From UBA9619 sp964630665 (lineage in GTDB: Bacteria; Pseudomonadota; Gammaproteobacteria; Arenicellales; UBA868), in NCBI GenBank assembly GCA_964630665.1, contig CAZVVN010000079.1, positions 1-13,697 on the forward strand: a stretch of DNA of 13,697 nucleotides. The letters are read 5' to 3'. A program made the translations under genes and the position numbers. Of the stretch, positions 1 through 7,830 are shown piece by piece. The notes beneath the pieces were generated by a model. The model was not told where the DNA came from and did no database searches. It saw nothing but the letters and a program-made list of their open reading frames with translations. The number at the start of each line of letters is the position of its first letter. Within the stretch, counting starts at the first letter, position 1.

Positions 1-2
1 GA

Positions 3-962
3 TCGAGCGTCGCAACGACCGCAACCATCGGCCGTATTACGACTTCTGCTCTCAAGGAACGTGGCTACAACGAGTGGCTGTCGGTTGGCTCGCTGGCGGG
101 TGCAGGCAGTCTGGGTCTGATGATTCCACCATCGATCGTAATGATCATCTACGGTGTTCTGGCAGAGGTCTCGATCGCTCGATTGTTCGCGGCTGGTTTG
201 TTTCCGGGATTGTTGGCAGCTGGTCTTTATTCGGCATTCATCGCCGCGCGCTGCACGGTAAATCCCAACTTGGTGCCCAAGCGTTCTGAAATACGCTATA
301 CGAACCGTGATCGTCTGCGTGGTCTGGGACTCATGTCACCGATACTGGTCCTGATCCCGTTAGTCCTAGGAGGAATCTATAGTGGTCTTGCGACCCCCTC
401 GGAAGCTGCGGCATTGGGGTTGACCGGCACATTGGCTATCACAATTGTCTTGAGGCAATTAACCTGGAAAGTGTTCGTCGACTCGCTGGGCGGGGCGGTT
501 CGGATCACATGCATGGCACTTTCGATCCTGGTCGCGGCTGGGGTGTTGTCGTCGGCCATGGGGTTTCTCCACATTCCGCAGGAAATCTCTAAGTTAATTG
601 TCAAGCTGGATCCCGGTCCCTATGGGTTGATTCTCATGATCGGTGTTTTTTATCTGGTGTTGGGTCTGTTCATGGAAGGATTGTCGATTTGTGTGATGAG
701 CCTACCGATTACCTTGCCGCTCATCATCGCTGCCGGCTACGATCCAATTTGGTTCGGAATTTTCCTCGTTATTACCGTCGAATTGGCACAGGTAACGCCT
801 CCTGTCGGTTTTAACCTTTTTGTTCTACAAGCGTTATCAGGCAAACCAATTGAACGAGTTGCTGTGGCTGCATTCCCGTTTTTTCTGCTATTGGCGTCGA
901 CCGCCGTCCTGCTGGTCATCTTTCCCCAAATTGCTTTGTGGCTACCGGATGTTTTGTACTAG
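3..962 (+). CDS. dctM: TRAP transporter large permease, DctM type (5' partial)
   Basis: This is the large membrane subunit of a tripartite ATP-independent periplasmic transporter, which imports small organic acids or related solutes with sodium. The reading frame is open to the left edge, so about 319 of the usual roughly 430 residues are present and the start lies outside. Family signatures are visible: SSVATTATIGRITT followed by the basic KERGY loop, GSLGLMIPPSI near residue 37, ATPSEAAALG in the middle, and the C-terminal TPPVGFNLFV with a PFFLLL helix. Several long hydrophobic helices alternate with short loops. The partner genes (small permease and periplasmic binding protein) would normally lie upstream, beyond the edge. 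The substrate cannot be read from this subunit. The gene ends at TAG and is followed by a glycosyltransferase on the opposite strand, so the transport operon ends here. Confidence 0.95.
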   Translation, partial: SSVATTATIGRITTSALKERGYNEWLSVGSLAGAGSLGLMIPPSIVMIIYGVLAEVSIARLFAAGLFPGLLAAGLYSAFIAARCTVNPNLVPKRSEIRYTNRDRLRGLGLMSPILVLIPLVLGGIYSGLATPSEAAALGLTGTLAITIVLRQLTWKVFVDSLGGAVRITCMALSILVAAGVLSSAMGFLHIPQEISKLIVKLDPGPYGLILMIGVFYLVLGLFMEGLSICVMSLPITLPLIIAAGYDPIWFGIFLVITVELAQVTPPVGFNLFVLQALSGKPIERVAVAAFPFFLLLASTAVLLVIFPQIALWLPDVLY

Positions 963-1200
963 TTAGTCGCATGACGTGGCATGGGAATCCTGTCAACCCA
1001 TATCTAGACTTGCCGCGGATGTCTCCGGATCGAAAAGAACTTGCTTTAATAAAATAACAATGCTGCGGCTGATTCGGTTTCTGCGAACGTTTCTGTACCC
1101 GATGTGTAAGTCTGTGTTGAGAGCCTTCACTGAGTAAAATCCCCTACATGGTTCCCAAAGCTTGAATCAGTCCAGTCTCTACTAGATCGATCTTGTTTCT
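963..1200. other. Spacer between convergent dctM and glycosyltransferase genes
   Basis: This 238-bp spacer lies between the 3' ends of two convergent genes. I find no credible coding sequence, no RNA gene and no strong hairpin followed by a T run on either strand. The stretch around 1040-1065 is AT-rich. A transcription terminator would be expected here, but I cannot point to one. Confidence 0.5.
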
Positions 1201-3606
1201 TCAATTAATGAATATCGGGCAAGGTACAACCCAATCTATGGTCCTTGGCTCGGGTTGGGTGCATTTCCTTAGCCCTCGGGAAAGCCTGAACTGTCGTGTC
1301 AGCCGGGACAGAGCAGGATGATAATAGGGGTCCGCAGTTCCCAGTTGTTTCTGATAACGTATGGTAAAGAGCACCGAATCCTCCGGGTGAGGGTCGGAGA
1401 AGATTCCTAGCCCGAACCCCGACTCAGGCATCTTTGGGTCTGCAATTGCGCTCGATTTGTTCTCTCTTGCACGAGTGATTGACTCGTAGTGACGCAGTAC
1501 CGCCTCACCATCACATAGAATCCTGTACCCGGCTTTTCTCAGTCGAAGACACAAATCAATATCCTGAAAGCCGACGCTCAGTTTCTCATCAAATCCGCCA
1601 ATAGCTGCAAATACAGCGGTCCGCAGGAGAAGACAAGCTGCCGTTACTGCGCTGAAGTCCCGAGTAACAATCCACGGCATTGGCTCATTGGAAACATCTT
1701 TCAGGTAGGGGCTGGAGTATGGTGACTGTCCCATGTAATGGTCGGCGACACCCATCCCGGTGATGACCCCGGCATGCTGAATATTATTATCCGGAAACAA
1801 CAATGTGGCGCCTACTGCGCCAATCTCTGTTCTTCCTATCTTGTCCAGCATGCTCTCAAGCCAGCCATATTCCAGTGCTTCTACATCGTTGTTCATGAAA
1901 AGAACCGTGTCACAGTCTTTACTGATGTGACGAACTGCCATGTTGTTTATTCGTGAGAAATTGAAGGATTCGTTGTAACGAATTACAGTGTGATTCTCGG
2001 ACAATGCAGACAAGTATCGCTGGGTTTGGTAATCATCGGACTTGTGATCTACTACGAGCAGTTCAATACGATCTGCAGAGACGGTTCTCAAGATGGAATT
2101 GACTGCGAGTTCTAGCATGTCTCCCTGGTTGTGTGTCGGAATTATTACAGCTGTTTTACCATTCCTGCCGCCATGGTATCGAACCGCACGGCACCCGGGA
2201 GTCGCAACAGGGTGGACAGTTGCATTCCTAAATCCAACATTGTGTAGAAACTCCTGGAAGTATTCAGGTTCCAGTCGAAGGTGTTGACGATTATTAAGTT
2301 GTCCGATGTAGAGCAGTGCTGGGATGTGAGAGATTTTTTGTGCTCTATATAGTGACTGTAGAATTAACCATTCGTTGAGAGCAAAGGTGGCCACAGCAGG
2401 CATAGCTACATCGGATGGTAAAAGGCAAGTTCGAATTGCCGTCAGAAAACCCAGACAAGGTGCTGCTAGAAGTTCATCAAAACTGAACGCGTGACGAAGA
2501 GTAAGCCGCTGTAATGTTGACTCATCGTCGGCAGAGTAAGCTTCATCGCCATAGATAATGTCAGCGTTTGTTGTTTCTGCGAAATGGAGTATCGTTCGCA
2601 CGGCATCTGCAGTTAGAAGATCTCCCAAATTGATGACAGCCAGGTAATTACTATCCTGTCTCTTCGGTTCCCTAGAAAGAGAGAGCCAATCTATGCCTCC
2701 AACATGGATCGAAGAATGTTTGACGGCTAGTTTCGTTGCACACTGTCGTAAATTTGGCGTGGTCTCTGGAGAGCAGATGATCAGCAGTCGCCAAAGTCTT
2801 CGATCCTGTTGTAATACACTGGCGATAGTCCGATTAAGGTCGGACACACTACCTCGTGTCACATATAGTACAAGATTGATCAGTGAAACAGGGTGAGGCT
2901 CGAGTCGCTCCTTGGTTTGATCTCGATGACCGTCGCTGGAACCTAGATAATGCTGGTACCAACTCGCTACTGTAAATGACGGAATTAGGCTCATATTGGT
3001 TTTGTGGATCAACCACTTTTTCGCCGCGGTCATATCTCGCCGTAGACAAAAGCTGGAGACTTTCGCCAGGCGACCTAGCCGGTGCGACCTGCTGGCGAGT
3101 AACCCATGGCGAAGAACAAAAAAGAGCAGCGGGATATGCCGGATGCAGGTGAGTCGAAATCTGTCTATTCTGAATCGCCCCCGAACCGGAGCCTCTATTC
3201 GAAAATGGCTTTCAAGATCAAGGTCGAATGGGTCAAATCGAAACTCTGCCGCTGATGTTGGAAAGTGGAACAAGTGTCGAATCTTTCCGTCAACATGAGC
3301 ACGCAAAGTGATAACATTCTTTTCCGAAGCGGGAGTATTGTGAAGATGGGGATAAATCTTTGGCGTGAACAGCGCATCGGGTGCTAGAACTTCTGCTTGG
3401 TAGCTCATTATGTACCACCCGGATCTGAGACCTTGGCTTCTAGGTAATACTTGAAACTGCGGATCTATGCCGGTACAGACAAACTCTTGAGCGCTTTGGT
3501 GCACATCCTTTAACGGAACGAGGGTGCAACTCGTAGAGTGGAATCCAGCCAGATGACCCGCAAAACCAAGCAGGCGGTGGAGAATTATTCGAGTTTCGAT
3601 TGTCAT
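1201..3606 (-). CDS. Family 2 glycosyltransferase with two GT-A domains, the first degenerate
   Basis: This 801-residue protein probably adds sugars to a surface polysaccharide (O-antigen, capsule or similar) in the cytoplasm. Residues 50-150 resemble the N-terminal beta-rich module of large polysaccharide glycosyltransferases (SGWYIMSYQAEV, then FRFDPFDLD). Residues 240-450 match a GT2 fold in pattern (SDLNRTIASVLQQ, then ADIIYGDEAYSADD), but the donor-binding LDHDD-type motif is INLGD at about 325-329. Residues 484-710 form a normal GT2 domain: AVIIPTHNQ (486-494), DHKSD (520-524), MNNDVE (571-576), GGFDEKL (670-676), QDIDLCLRLRKAGY (681-694) and HYES (706-709). The ATG at 3606 has only a weak ribosome binding site. 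No other polysaccharide gene is nearby. Base composition is lower in GC than the def-SDR genes beside it, which hints at transfer. The acceptor and donor sugars cannot be inferred; rhamnosyltransferase is a common label for such proteins but is not proven here. Confidence 0.9.
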   Translation of the reverse strand: MTIETRIILHRLLGFAGHLAGFHSTSCTLVPLKDVHQSAQEFVCTGIDPQFQVLPRSQGLRSGWYIMSYQAEVLAPDALFTPKIYPHLHNTPASEKNVITLRAHVDGKIRHLFHFPTSAAEFRFDPFDLDLESHFRIEAPVRGRFRIDRFRLTCIRHIPLLFFVLRHGLLASRSHRLGRLAKVSSFCLRRDMTAAKKWLIHKTNMSLIPSFTVASWYQHYLGSSDGHRDQTKERLEPHPVSLINLVLYVTRGSVSDLNRTIASVLQQDRRLWRLLIICSPETTPNLRQCATKLAVKHSSIHVGGIDWLSLSREPKRQDSNYLAVINLGDLLTADAVRTILHFAETTNADIIYGDEAYSADDESTLQRLTLRHAFSFDELLAAPCLGFLTAIRTCLLPSDVAMPAVATFALNEWLILQSLYRAQKISHIPALLYIGQLNNRQHLRLEPEYFQEFLHNVGFRNATVHPVATPGCRAVRYHGGRNGKTAVIIPTHNQGDMLELAVNSILRTVSADRIELLVVDHKSDDYQTQRYLSALSENHTVIRYNESFNFSRINNMAVRHISKDCDTVLFMNNDVEALEYGWLESMLDKIGRTEIGAVGATLLFPDNNIQHAGVITGMGVADHYMGQSPYSSPYLKDVSNEPMPWIVTRDFSAVTAACLLLRTAVFAAIGGFDEKLSVGFQDIDLCLRLRKAGYRILCDGEAVLRHYESITRARENKSSAIADPKMPESGFGLGIFSDPHPEDSVLFTIRYQKQLGTADPYYHPALSRLTRQFRLSRGLRKCTQPEPRTIDWVVPCPIFIN

Positions 3607-3735
3607 CGCTCGTTCAAAGAAGTTGAGGATACCTTTTTATGAAAACTCCGATCATTACATTACTGCGCTCCACGGGGTGTTTAAGCATAGCGCCGTCCCA
3701 CCTAGCTCTTTGACCAGGGGTAAGTTAGAGTACCG

Positions 3736-4527
3736 TCAAACAACCGGGGACATACCACCGTCGATATTGATAGATGCACCGGTCACGTAGCTCGACCGTG
3801 GAGATGCCAGGAAACAAATTACGTCACCGGCTTCCATCGCTTCGCCGACGCGGCCGAGTGGCACGTTGGCCGCCATGCTCTGCCAGTGGTCATCGAGGGA
3901 ATAACTCTGATCTTTCTCATGTGCGCGGGCCCACGAGGCCCGGTGCTGGCCACTTTTGATCAGTCCGATACAGATCGTGTTGACCCGGATGTTGAACTCT
4001 GCCAGTTCCTTAGACCAGGTCTTGGTCAGTGAGATGCCGGCTGCCCGTGACAGTGCAGTCGGCTGCGTTCCGGCACCTGGCGCCTTGCCACCAGGAGTAG
4101 TGGTGTTGATGATCACGGCCGATTCGGACTGCTTTAGATAGGGCAAGGCGTGCCGCGTGCCGTACACCGCGCCATAGACCTTGAGTTCGATGTCTGCAGT
4201 CATCTTTTCATTCGACATGTCTTCGAGCCTGGACGTTGATGAGGTGCCGGCGTTGTTGACCAGTATGTCGAGCCCGTCCCACTTATCGGTAACCTGGGCG
4301 ATCAGGGACACGACTGAAGATTCGTCACGCACGTCGGTTGATATGCCGATCACCGGGTTCCCGGTCCGAGTCGAGATCTCGGAAACCGCATCGTCCAGAC
4401 GACCCTGATCACGAGCGGCTATCGCAACGTGAGCCCCTTCCTGTGACAATGACAGCGCGGCAGCCTTTCCGATTCCGTCACTGCCACCGGTGATGACCGC
4501 CACTTTCCCTTCAAGTTCAAGATTCAT
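3736..4527 (-). CDS. Short-chain dehydrogenase/reductase family protein lacking the catalytic tetrad
   Basis: A 263-residue protein of normal classical-SDR length with an intact Rossmann fold: TGGSDGIG (13-20) for the dinucleotide, the acidic D65 of the STDV turn, NNAG (91-94), and a C-terminal SSYVTGASINIDGG. The basic AARD stretch (37-40) after the second strand suggests NADPH preference. The active site is not canonical. By alignment to the family pattern, the usual Asn is K116, the Ser is T144, the Tyr is T157 and the Lys is R161 (within PTALSRAAG). It may be an unusual SDR subfamily with different chemistry, or a binding or regulatory protein. The ATG at 4527 has a GAAGGA Shine-Dalgarno about 9 bases upstream. 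It is the last gene of the leftward def-nudC-LLM-SDR series, 99 bp after the flavoenzyme gene. The fold is certain; the substrate is unknown. Confidence 0.92.
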   Translation of the reverse strand: MNLELEGKVAVITGGSDGIGKAAALSLSQEGAHVAIAARDQGRLDDAVSEISTRTGNPVIGISTDVRDESSVVSLIAQVTDKWDGLDILVNNAGTSSTSRLEDMSNEKMTADIELKVYGAVYGTRHALPYLKQSESAVIINTTTPGGKAPGAGTQPTALSRAAGISLTKTWSKELAEFNIRVNTICIGLIKSGQHRASWARAHEKDQSYSLDDHWQSMAANVPLGRVGEAMEAGDVICFLASPRSSYVTGASINIDGGMSPVV

Positions 4528-4626
4528 AAGTTCGATTCCTTCAATTTGCTGCGTTAACGTTGCTGTAGACGAGTCTGTGTTGAGTGTTTGGATATTTTTC
4601 CCGTATCAGCCGTGACCGATCGTATA

Positions 4627-5673
4627 TCACCATGTGCTTGGAAAGCTTTTGAAAGTCCTGCCGATGGTACGAATATCCTGCAACAGTTCACGCACCTCGC
4701 CGTCAGGAATATCTTCAGGCATGGTGAGAGTCAGGCTGTCGGTCTGACCACCGTACCGGGCTTTGACCTTCTGCGGAAGGTCGTCATAGGTCGCGACGAC
4801 AGCAAAGGTCTCCAGCACCTCGTCCGGCACTTCGGCCGCCATCTGGGACCACTGGCCCTTTTTGGACATCTCGTGCAGCTTGAGCCCCAGGTCCTGCCAG
4901 CCGTGGAGTGCCAGAACATCATGGTAAGTACGGGTCGAACCATAGAAAGCAAGACGGTAGCGGACCTTTTCACGCTCGGTATTCAGGGCAACCTCATCCT
5001 TACCGGTGACGACAAACCCACCGCCCCAAATGTCGAAGGTGCTGCGCTCGCGCCCATTCCGAGCGAGGCCCTTGTTGATTTCGGGTAGGGCGACCTGCTC
5101 GACATACCTGCGGGTCGCAAAAGAGTGCAGGCGTACGCCGTCACACGCCTCACCGGCAAGACGCAGCAGGGCTGGTCTGACAGCGGCTATCGTGATGGGG
5201 ATGGGTCCAAGGCCCGATGGTTGCGGTGAGAATTCGGGTGTCATCAAGGTGAAGGAATAGTGCTCGCCCCGAAAATCGAGCTTCTCACCGAATTCCCAGC
5301 AGCGCCATATGGCACGCAGGGCACCGATGTATTCTTTGAGGCGCGGATACGGGGGTGACCAGGGTACGCTGAAGCGTCGCTCATTGTGCCCCTTGACCTG
5401 GGTTCCCAGGCCAAGGGTGAAACGGCCGCCAGAGTGCACGTGTAGGTCCCAGGCTGTGGTGGCAATCACCATGGGACTTCGCGGAAAGCAGACTGTAATG
5501 GCCGTACCGAGCTGGATTCGTTCGGTTGCGACGGCAGCAAAGGCCAGTGGTATGAACGGATCGCTGGCAAGCTCAAAAGTCAGTGCACCATCGAAGCCAA
5601 GGGCCTCTGCTGCCGTGGCTGCGGGACCTGCGGCTCGCCAGTTGTCGATTGGAATACCTGTTTCTATTCTCAA
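4627..5673 (-). CDS. LLM-class (probably F420-dependent) flavin oxidoreductase, TIGR03617-like
   Basis: A 348-residue luciferase-like TIM-barrel oxidoreductase. Recognisable segments are GFDGALTFE (26-34), SDPFIPLAFAA (37-47), ERIQLGTAI (51-59), FPRSPMV (63-69), SGGRFTLGLGTQVKGH (81-96), ERRFSVPW (98-105) and, near the C-terminus, AFYGSTRTYHDVLALHGW (242-259). This set matches the family annotated as TIGR03617, F420-dependent LLM oxidoreductases; use of F420 rather than FMN is inferred from the family and not shown by the sequence. The start is TTG at 5673: a strong AAGGAG sits 6 bases upstream, no in-frame ATG lies near, and an in-frame TAA lies about 60 bases upstream. It follows nudC by 54 bp in the same orientation. 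The substrate is unknown. Confidence 0.93.
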   Translation of the reverse strand: MRIETGIPIDNWRAAGPAATAAEALGFDGALTFELASDPFIPLAFAAVATERIQLGTAITVCFPRSPMVIATTAWDLHVHSGGRFTLGLGTQVKGHNERRFSVPWSPPYPRLKEYIGALRAIWRCWEFGEKLDFRGEHYSFTLMTPEFSPQPSGLGPIPITIAAVRPALLRLAGEACDGVRLHSFATRRYVEQVALPEINKGLARNGRERSTFDIWGGGFVVTGKDEVALNTEREKVRYRLAFYGSTRTYHDVLALHGWQDLGLKLHEMSKKGQWSQMAAEVPDEVLETFAVVATYDDLPQKVKARYGGQTDSLTLTMPEDIPDGEVRELLQDIRTIGRTFKSFPSTW

Positions 5674-5679
5674 CGGTTG

Positions 5680-5685
5680 CTCCTT
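5680..5685 (-). promoter_or_regulatory. Shine-Dalgarno that fixes the TTG start of the LLM oxidoreductase
   Basis: On the minus strand this reads AAGGAG, with a 6-base spacer before the TTG at 5671-5673. It is the main reason to accept a TTG start for this gene. Confidence 0.75.
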
Positions 5686-5727
5686 GTAAGTGGTTTGAGT
5701 GTCGAGAGCCTTCGGGCCTGGATAATT

Positions 5728-6720
5728 TTATGAAGAATCAGGGCTGGCCTGTATGCCGTAAGCCAGCCAGTGCTTGATCAGGTGGTGAGCGATAGCAATG
5801 GGTCGCGGTGCCGACAGCTCCTCGTTAAGGCCTGTAAAAAGTGCCTGAACCTCGTTCTTCGCGAACCATCTGGCCCATTCCAGTTCGTTGTAGTTGATGT
5901 CAAGTGCCATCTGTTCCGCAATCGCAAAGCAGCCAATCATCAGTGTCGCCGGAAACGGCCAAGGTTGACTCGTAAAGTAGCGGACCGCACCGACCTCGAC
6001 ACCCGATTCTTCCAGGATCTCCCGTCGAACAGCTTCTTCAATACTTTCACCCGGTTCCATGTAACCCGCCAACGCGGAAACCAGATTACCGGGATAACCC
6101 GGGTTCCGACCCAGTAAGCACTGTTGACCATCTGCTGAAACCACCAACATAATGACGACCGGATCGACACGCGGGAATATCACTGTATTACAGGTAGTGG
6201 ATACGCATCTTCGTTGAGCCCCTGCCTTCTGGGGATGCGTAGCTGCACCACAGCGAGCGCAGTAAGGGTTCTGAGCGTTCCAGTTTAGAAGTGACCGGGC
6301 CTGGGCCACGATGGCGGCACGGCCATCATCGAGTTGTGCAGCAGCTGACCGGGCATCTACGAAACCAGCGCCACCGGGCTCGAGGAGAACTCTGGCCTCA
6401 TCTCCGATTGAAGCTGTGAAACAGGCGTTGTCATTCTGGTCAAGGCCCAGAAAGATGCTTGAGCTCTCAGCTGTAACCTGATCGGGCAACTGGTCAGCGG
6501 CGACCCAGTAGAGGTCGGGAAGCGGTTCCCGGCACATCGCGACCTTAAGATCCCAGAACGGCAGGTAACGGGTTGCCGGATGGCGGCGGCACGATTCAAG
6601 CCAGTCTGAATTTTCACGATTGCGATCGGCACGATGGAGCAGGCTGCCTGTATACGGAACACTGGGTCCTTCCCGGTCCAGAGCCGAGATGGGGAAGTCG
6701 CCCCTCTCACCTGAACGCAT
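5728..6720 (-). CDS. nudC: NADH pyrophosphatase / NAD-cap RNA decapping Nudix hydrolase NudC
   Basis: A 330-residue Nudix protein that hydrolyses NAD(H) to NMN(H) and AMP; NudC homologues also remove NAD caps from RNA 5' ends. All three hallmarks are present. A four-cysteine zinc ribbon uses C154, C157, C172 and C177. The complete Nudix box G-x5-E-x7-REIxEExG-V runs from G219 to V241 (REILEESGV at 233-241), with E234, E237 and E238 available for magnesium. The SQPWPFP motif (251-257), which separates NudC from other Nudix enzymes, lies just after it. The N-terminal 120 residues match the less conserved NudC N-domain in position. The ATG at 6720 has AGGAG 7 bases upstream. The gene lies 59 bp downstream of def and 54 bp upstream of a flavin oxidoreductase gene, all leftward. 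Confidence 0.97.
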   Translation of the reverse strand: MRSGERGDFPISALDREGPSVPYTGSLLHRADRNRENSDWLESCRRHPATRYLPFWDLKVAMCREPLPDLYWVAADQLPDQVTAESSSIFLGLDQNDNACFTASIGDEARVLLEPGGAGFVDARSAAAQLDDGRAAIVAQARSLLNWNAQNPYCARCGAATHPQKAGAQRRCVSTTCNTVIFPRVDPVVIMLVVSADGQQCLLGRNPGYPGNLVSALAGYMEPGESIEEAVRREILEESGVEVGAVRYFTSQPWPFPATLMIGCFAIAEQMALDINYNELEWARWFAKNEVQALFTGLNEELSAPRPIAIAHHLIKHWLAYGIQASPDSS

Positions 6721-6779
6721 ACCTGATCTCCTGGAAATTTGGCGTCTGCTGGCCTTTTATTTTGATCCTCATCAGTGTG

Positions 6780-7358
6780 CTAACTGCCGTAACGCTCGAC
6801 CAGGGCTGTCACATCTTCGGCAACCTTGTTCAGATGGTAACGCTGAAAGTTCTCCAGCGTCACGATACTGGTCGGGTCTTCGATGCGGTCAAGATAAAGC
6901 TTCCCATCCAGGTGATCGACTTCGTGCTGGTAGGTGGCTGCAGTCATACCCCTGACGATCGTCGAAATAGCTTTGCCGTTGCGATCCCATGCCTGGACGT
7001 CTATCTCGCAGTAGCGGCGTACCTGGCCCCTGAGATCGGGTACGCTCAGGCAGCCTTCGTAATTGGTGAACATCGCGTCGCCAACTGGCGTCAGTACCGG
7101 GTTCACCAGAATCGTCAAGGGAATATGGGGCCGATAGGGATACCGCGGGTTTTCCCGCACTTCTACAGCGCAGATCCTGAGTGACTGGTAAACCTGGTTG
7201 GCGGCCAGACCTGCACCATTGGCCTCGCGCATCGTCTCGACCAGGTCGTCCAGAAAACCCTGCATCTCATCGGTCTTCAGTTCCTCCCTGGTCAGTGTAC
7301 GGGTGGGTGTTCGAAGAACAGGATGCCCGATCTGGGCAATTCGCAAAGGGCGACGCAT
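6780..7358 (-). CDS. def: Peptide deformylase
   Basis: A 192-residue metalloenzyme that removes the N-terminal formyl group from new polypeptides at the ribosome. The three diagnostic motifs are intact: motif 1 GAGLAANQ (48-55), motif 2 EGCLS (101-105, metal ligand C103) and motif 3 QHEVDH (144-149, metal ligands H145 and H149, catalytic E146). After EGCLSVP the usual glycine is an aspartate (PDLRGQV), which is minor. About 40 residues follow motif 3 and end in ALVERYGS. The ATG is preceded by a perfect AGGAGG with a 5-base spacer. No fmt gene is adjacent, so this is not the usual def-fmt pair; it instead heads a leftward series with nudC and two redox-family genes. Organisms often hold more than one deformylase, so this may be a secondary copy. 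Confidence 0.97.
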   Translation of the reverse strand: MRRPLRIAQIGHPVLRTPTRTLTREELKTDEMQGFLDDLVETMREANGAGLAANQVYQSLRICAVEVRENPRYPYRPHIPLTILVNPVLTPVGDAMFTNYEGCLSVPDLRGQVRRYCEIDVQAWDRNGKAISTIVRGMTAATYQHEVDHLDGKLYLDRIEDPTSIVTLENFQRYHLNKVAEDVTALVERYGS

Positions 7359-7363
7359 GAGTG

Positions 7364-7369
7364 CCTCCT
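7364..7369 (-). promoter_or_regulatory. Consensus Shine-Dalgarno of def
   Basis: It reads AGGAGG on the minus strand, 5 bases before the def ATG. This is the strongest ribosome binding site in the window and suggests efficient translation. Confidence 0.8.
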
Positions 7370-7405
7370 AGGCTTGTGTGCGATTTTTCTTGGATTGAAA
7401 TTTTG

Positions 7406-7434
7406 ACTATGCGGACTTTTGAAGGCCCAGGCAA
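7406..7434 (-). promoter_or_regulatory. Candidate sigma-70 promoter of the def-nudC-LLM-SDR unit
   Basis: On the minus strand TTGCCT (7429-7434, 4 of 6 matches to TTGACA) is followed after exactly 17 bases by CATAGT (7406-7411, 4 of 6 to TATAAT). It lies 48-76 bases before the def start, which would give a short leader of about 40 bases carrying the Shine-Dalgarno. Position and spacing are good, but the boxes are imperfect. Confidence 0.35.
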
Positions 7435-7632
7435 GGTCTAGTCGTTGTTCGAGACAAAGATTGGAATCTACTAGCGAGGAGGTCAACTGAAAACTCGGGA
7501 CCCTAGAGGCCGGAATGACAGGCCGGGCTAGACAGTGTCATATTAGACGGATCGTCCGCGAGGCTTGGGTTCCAGCTGGTCTGCGAGGGCGTTATGGCTT
7601 GACGTCGTTTCGATTTGTGAGGAACAAGATTG

Positions 7633-7650
7633 ACGATCATGGCCGATCGT
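7633..7650. repeat. Inverted repeat, possible operator
   Basis: ACGATC, a 6-base spacer and GATCGT form a perfect 6-bp inverted repeat about 180 bp before the rightward gene. The size is right for a dimeric repressor site, but repeats this short occur by chance and no regulator gene is present in the window. Confidence 0.2.
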
Positions 7651-7700
7651 GTAGCCAGCAACCGGCCTGGGGTGGATATTCCAGGTTTTGTTCTGGCACG

Positions 7701-7715
7701 ATTCCGATTGGGAAT
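7701..7715. repeat. Inverted repeat ATTCC-N5-GGAAT, possible operator
   Basis: Perfect 5-bp arms are separated by 5 bases, about 115 bp upstream of the OCD-family start. It could be a regulator site for the rightward operon. It is short and may be chance. Confidence 0.2.
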
Positions 7716-7830
7716 TATGAATGGTGAGTTCTGACCAATAGCTGGTACAGATTCGACTTGACTCGTCGTATAGGTTCAGAGTGCCAAACGCGCTTTGGGC
7801 TGAGGAATTCGGCAGCCGTGTGAATAGACT

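Larger units (their letters stand above)
7359..7830. other. Divergent intergenic region between def and the OCD-family gene
   Basis: This 472-bp spacer separates two divergently read operons. I see no convincing gene in it; short open frames are present on both strands but show no family resemblance. It holds the candidate def promoter and two small inverted repeats (7633-7650 and 7701-7715). A promoter for the rightward genes should also lie here. TTGACT near 7759 is close to a -35 box, but no good -10 follows at the right spacing. Confidence 0.5.

Noticed and set aside
4552..4559. Palindrome CGTTAACG upstream of the SDR gene
   Set aside because: An 8-bp palindrome is expected by chance in a window of this size and nothing nearby supports a binding site.
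4588..5088. A 166-codon open frame on the + strand
   Set aside because: It lies antisense inside the well-supported LLM oxidoreductase gene and its translation shows no family motif; it is a shadow frame.
6573..7184. A 203-codon open frame on the + strand across nudC and def
   Set aside because: It is antisense to two genes with complete catalytic motifs and spans the gap between them; no independent sign of coding.
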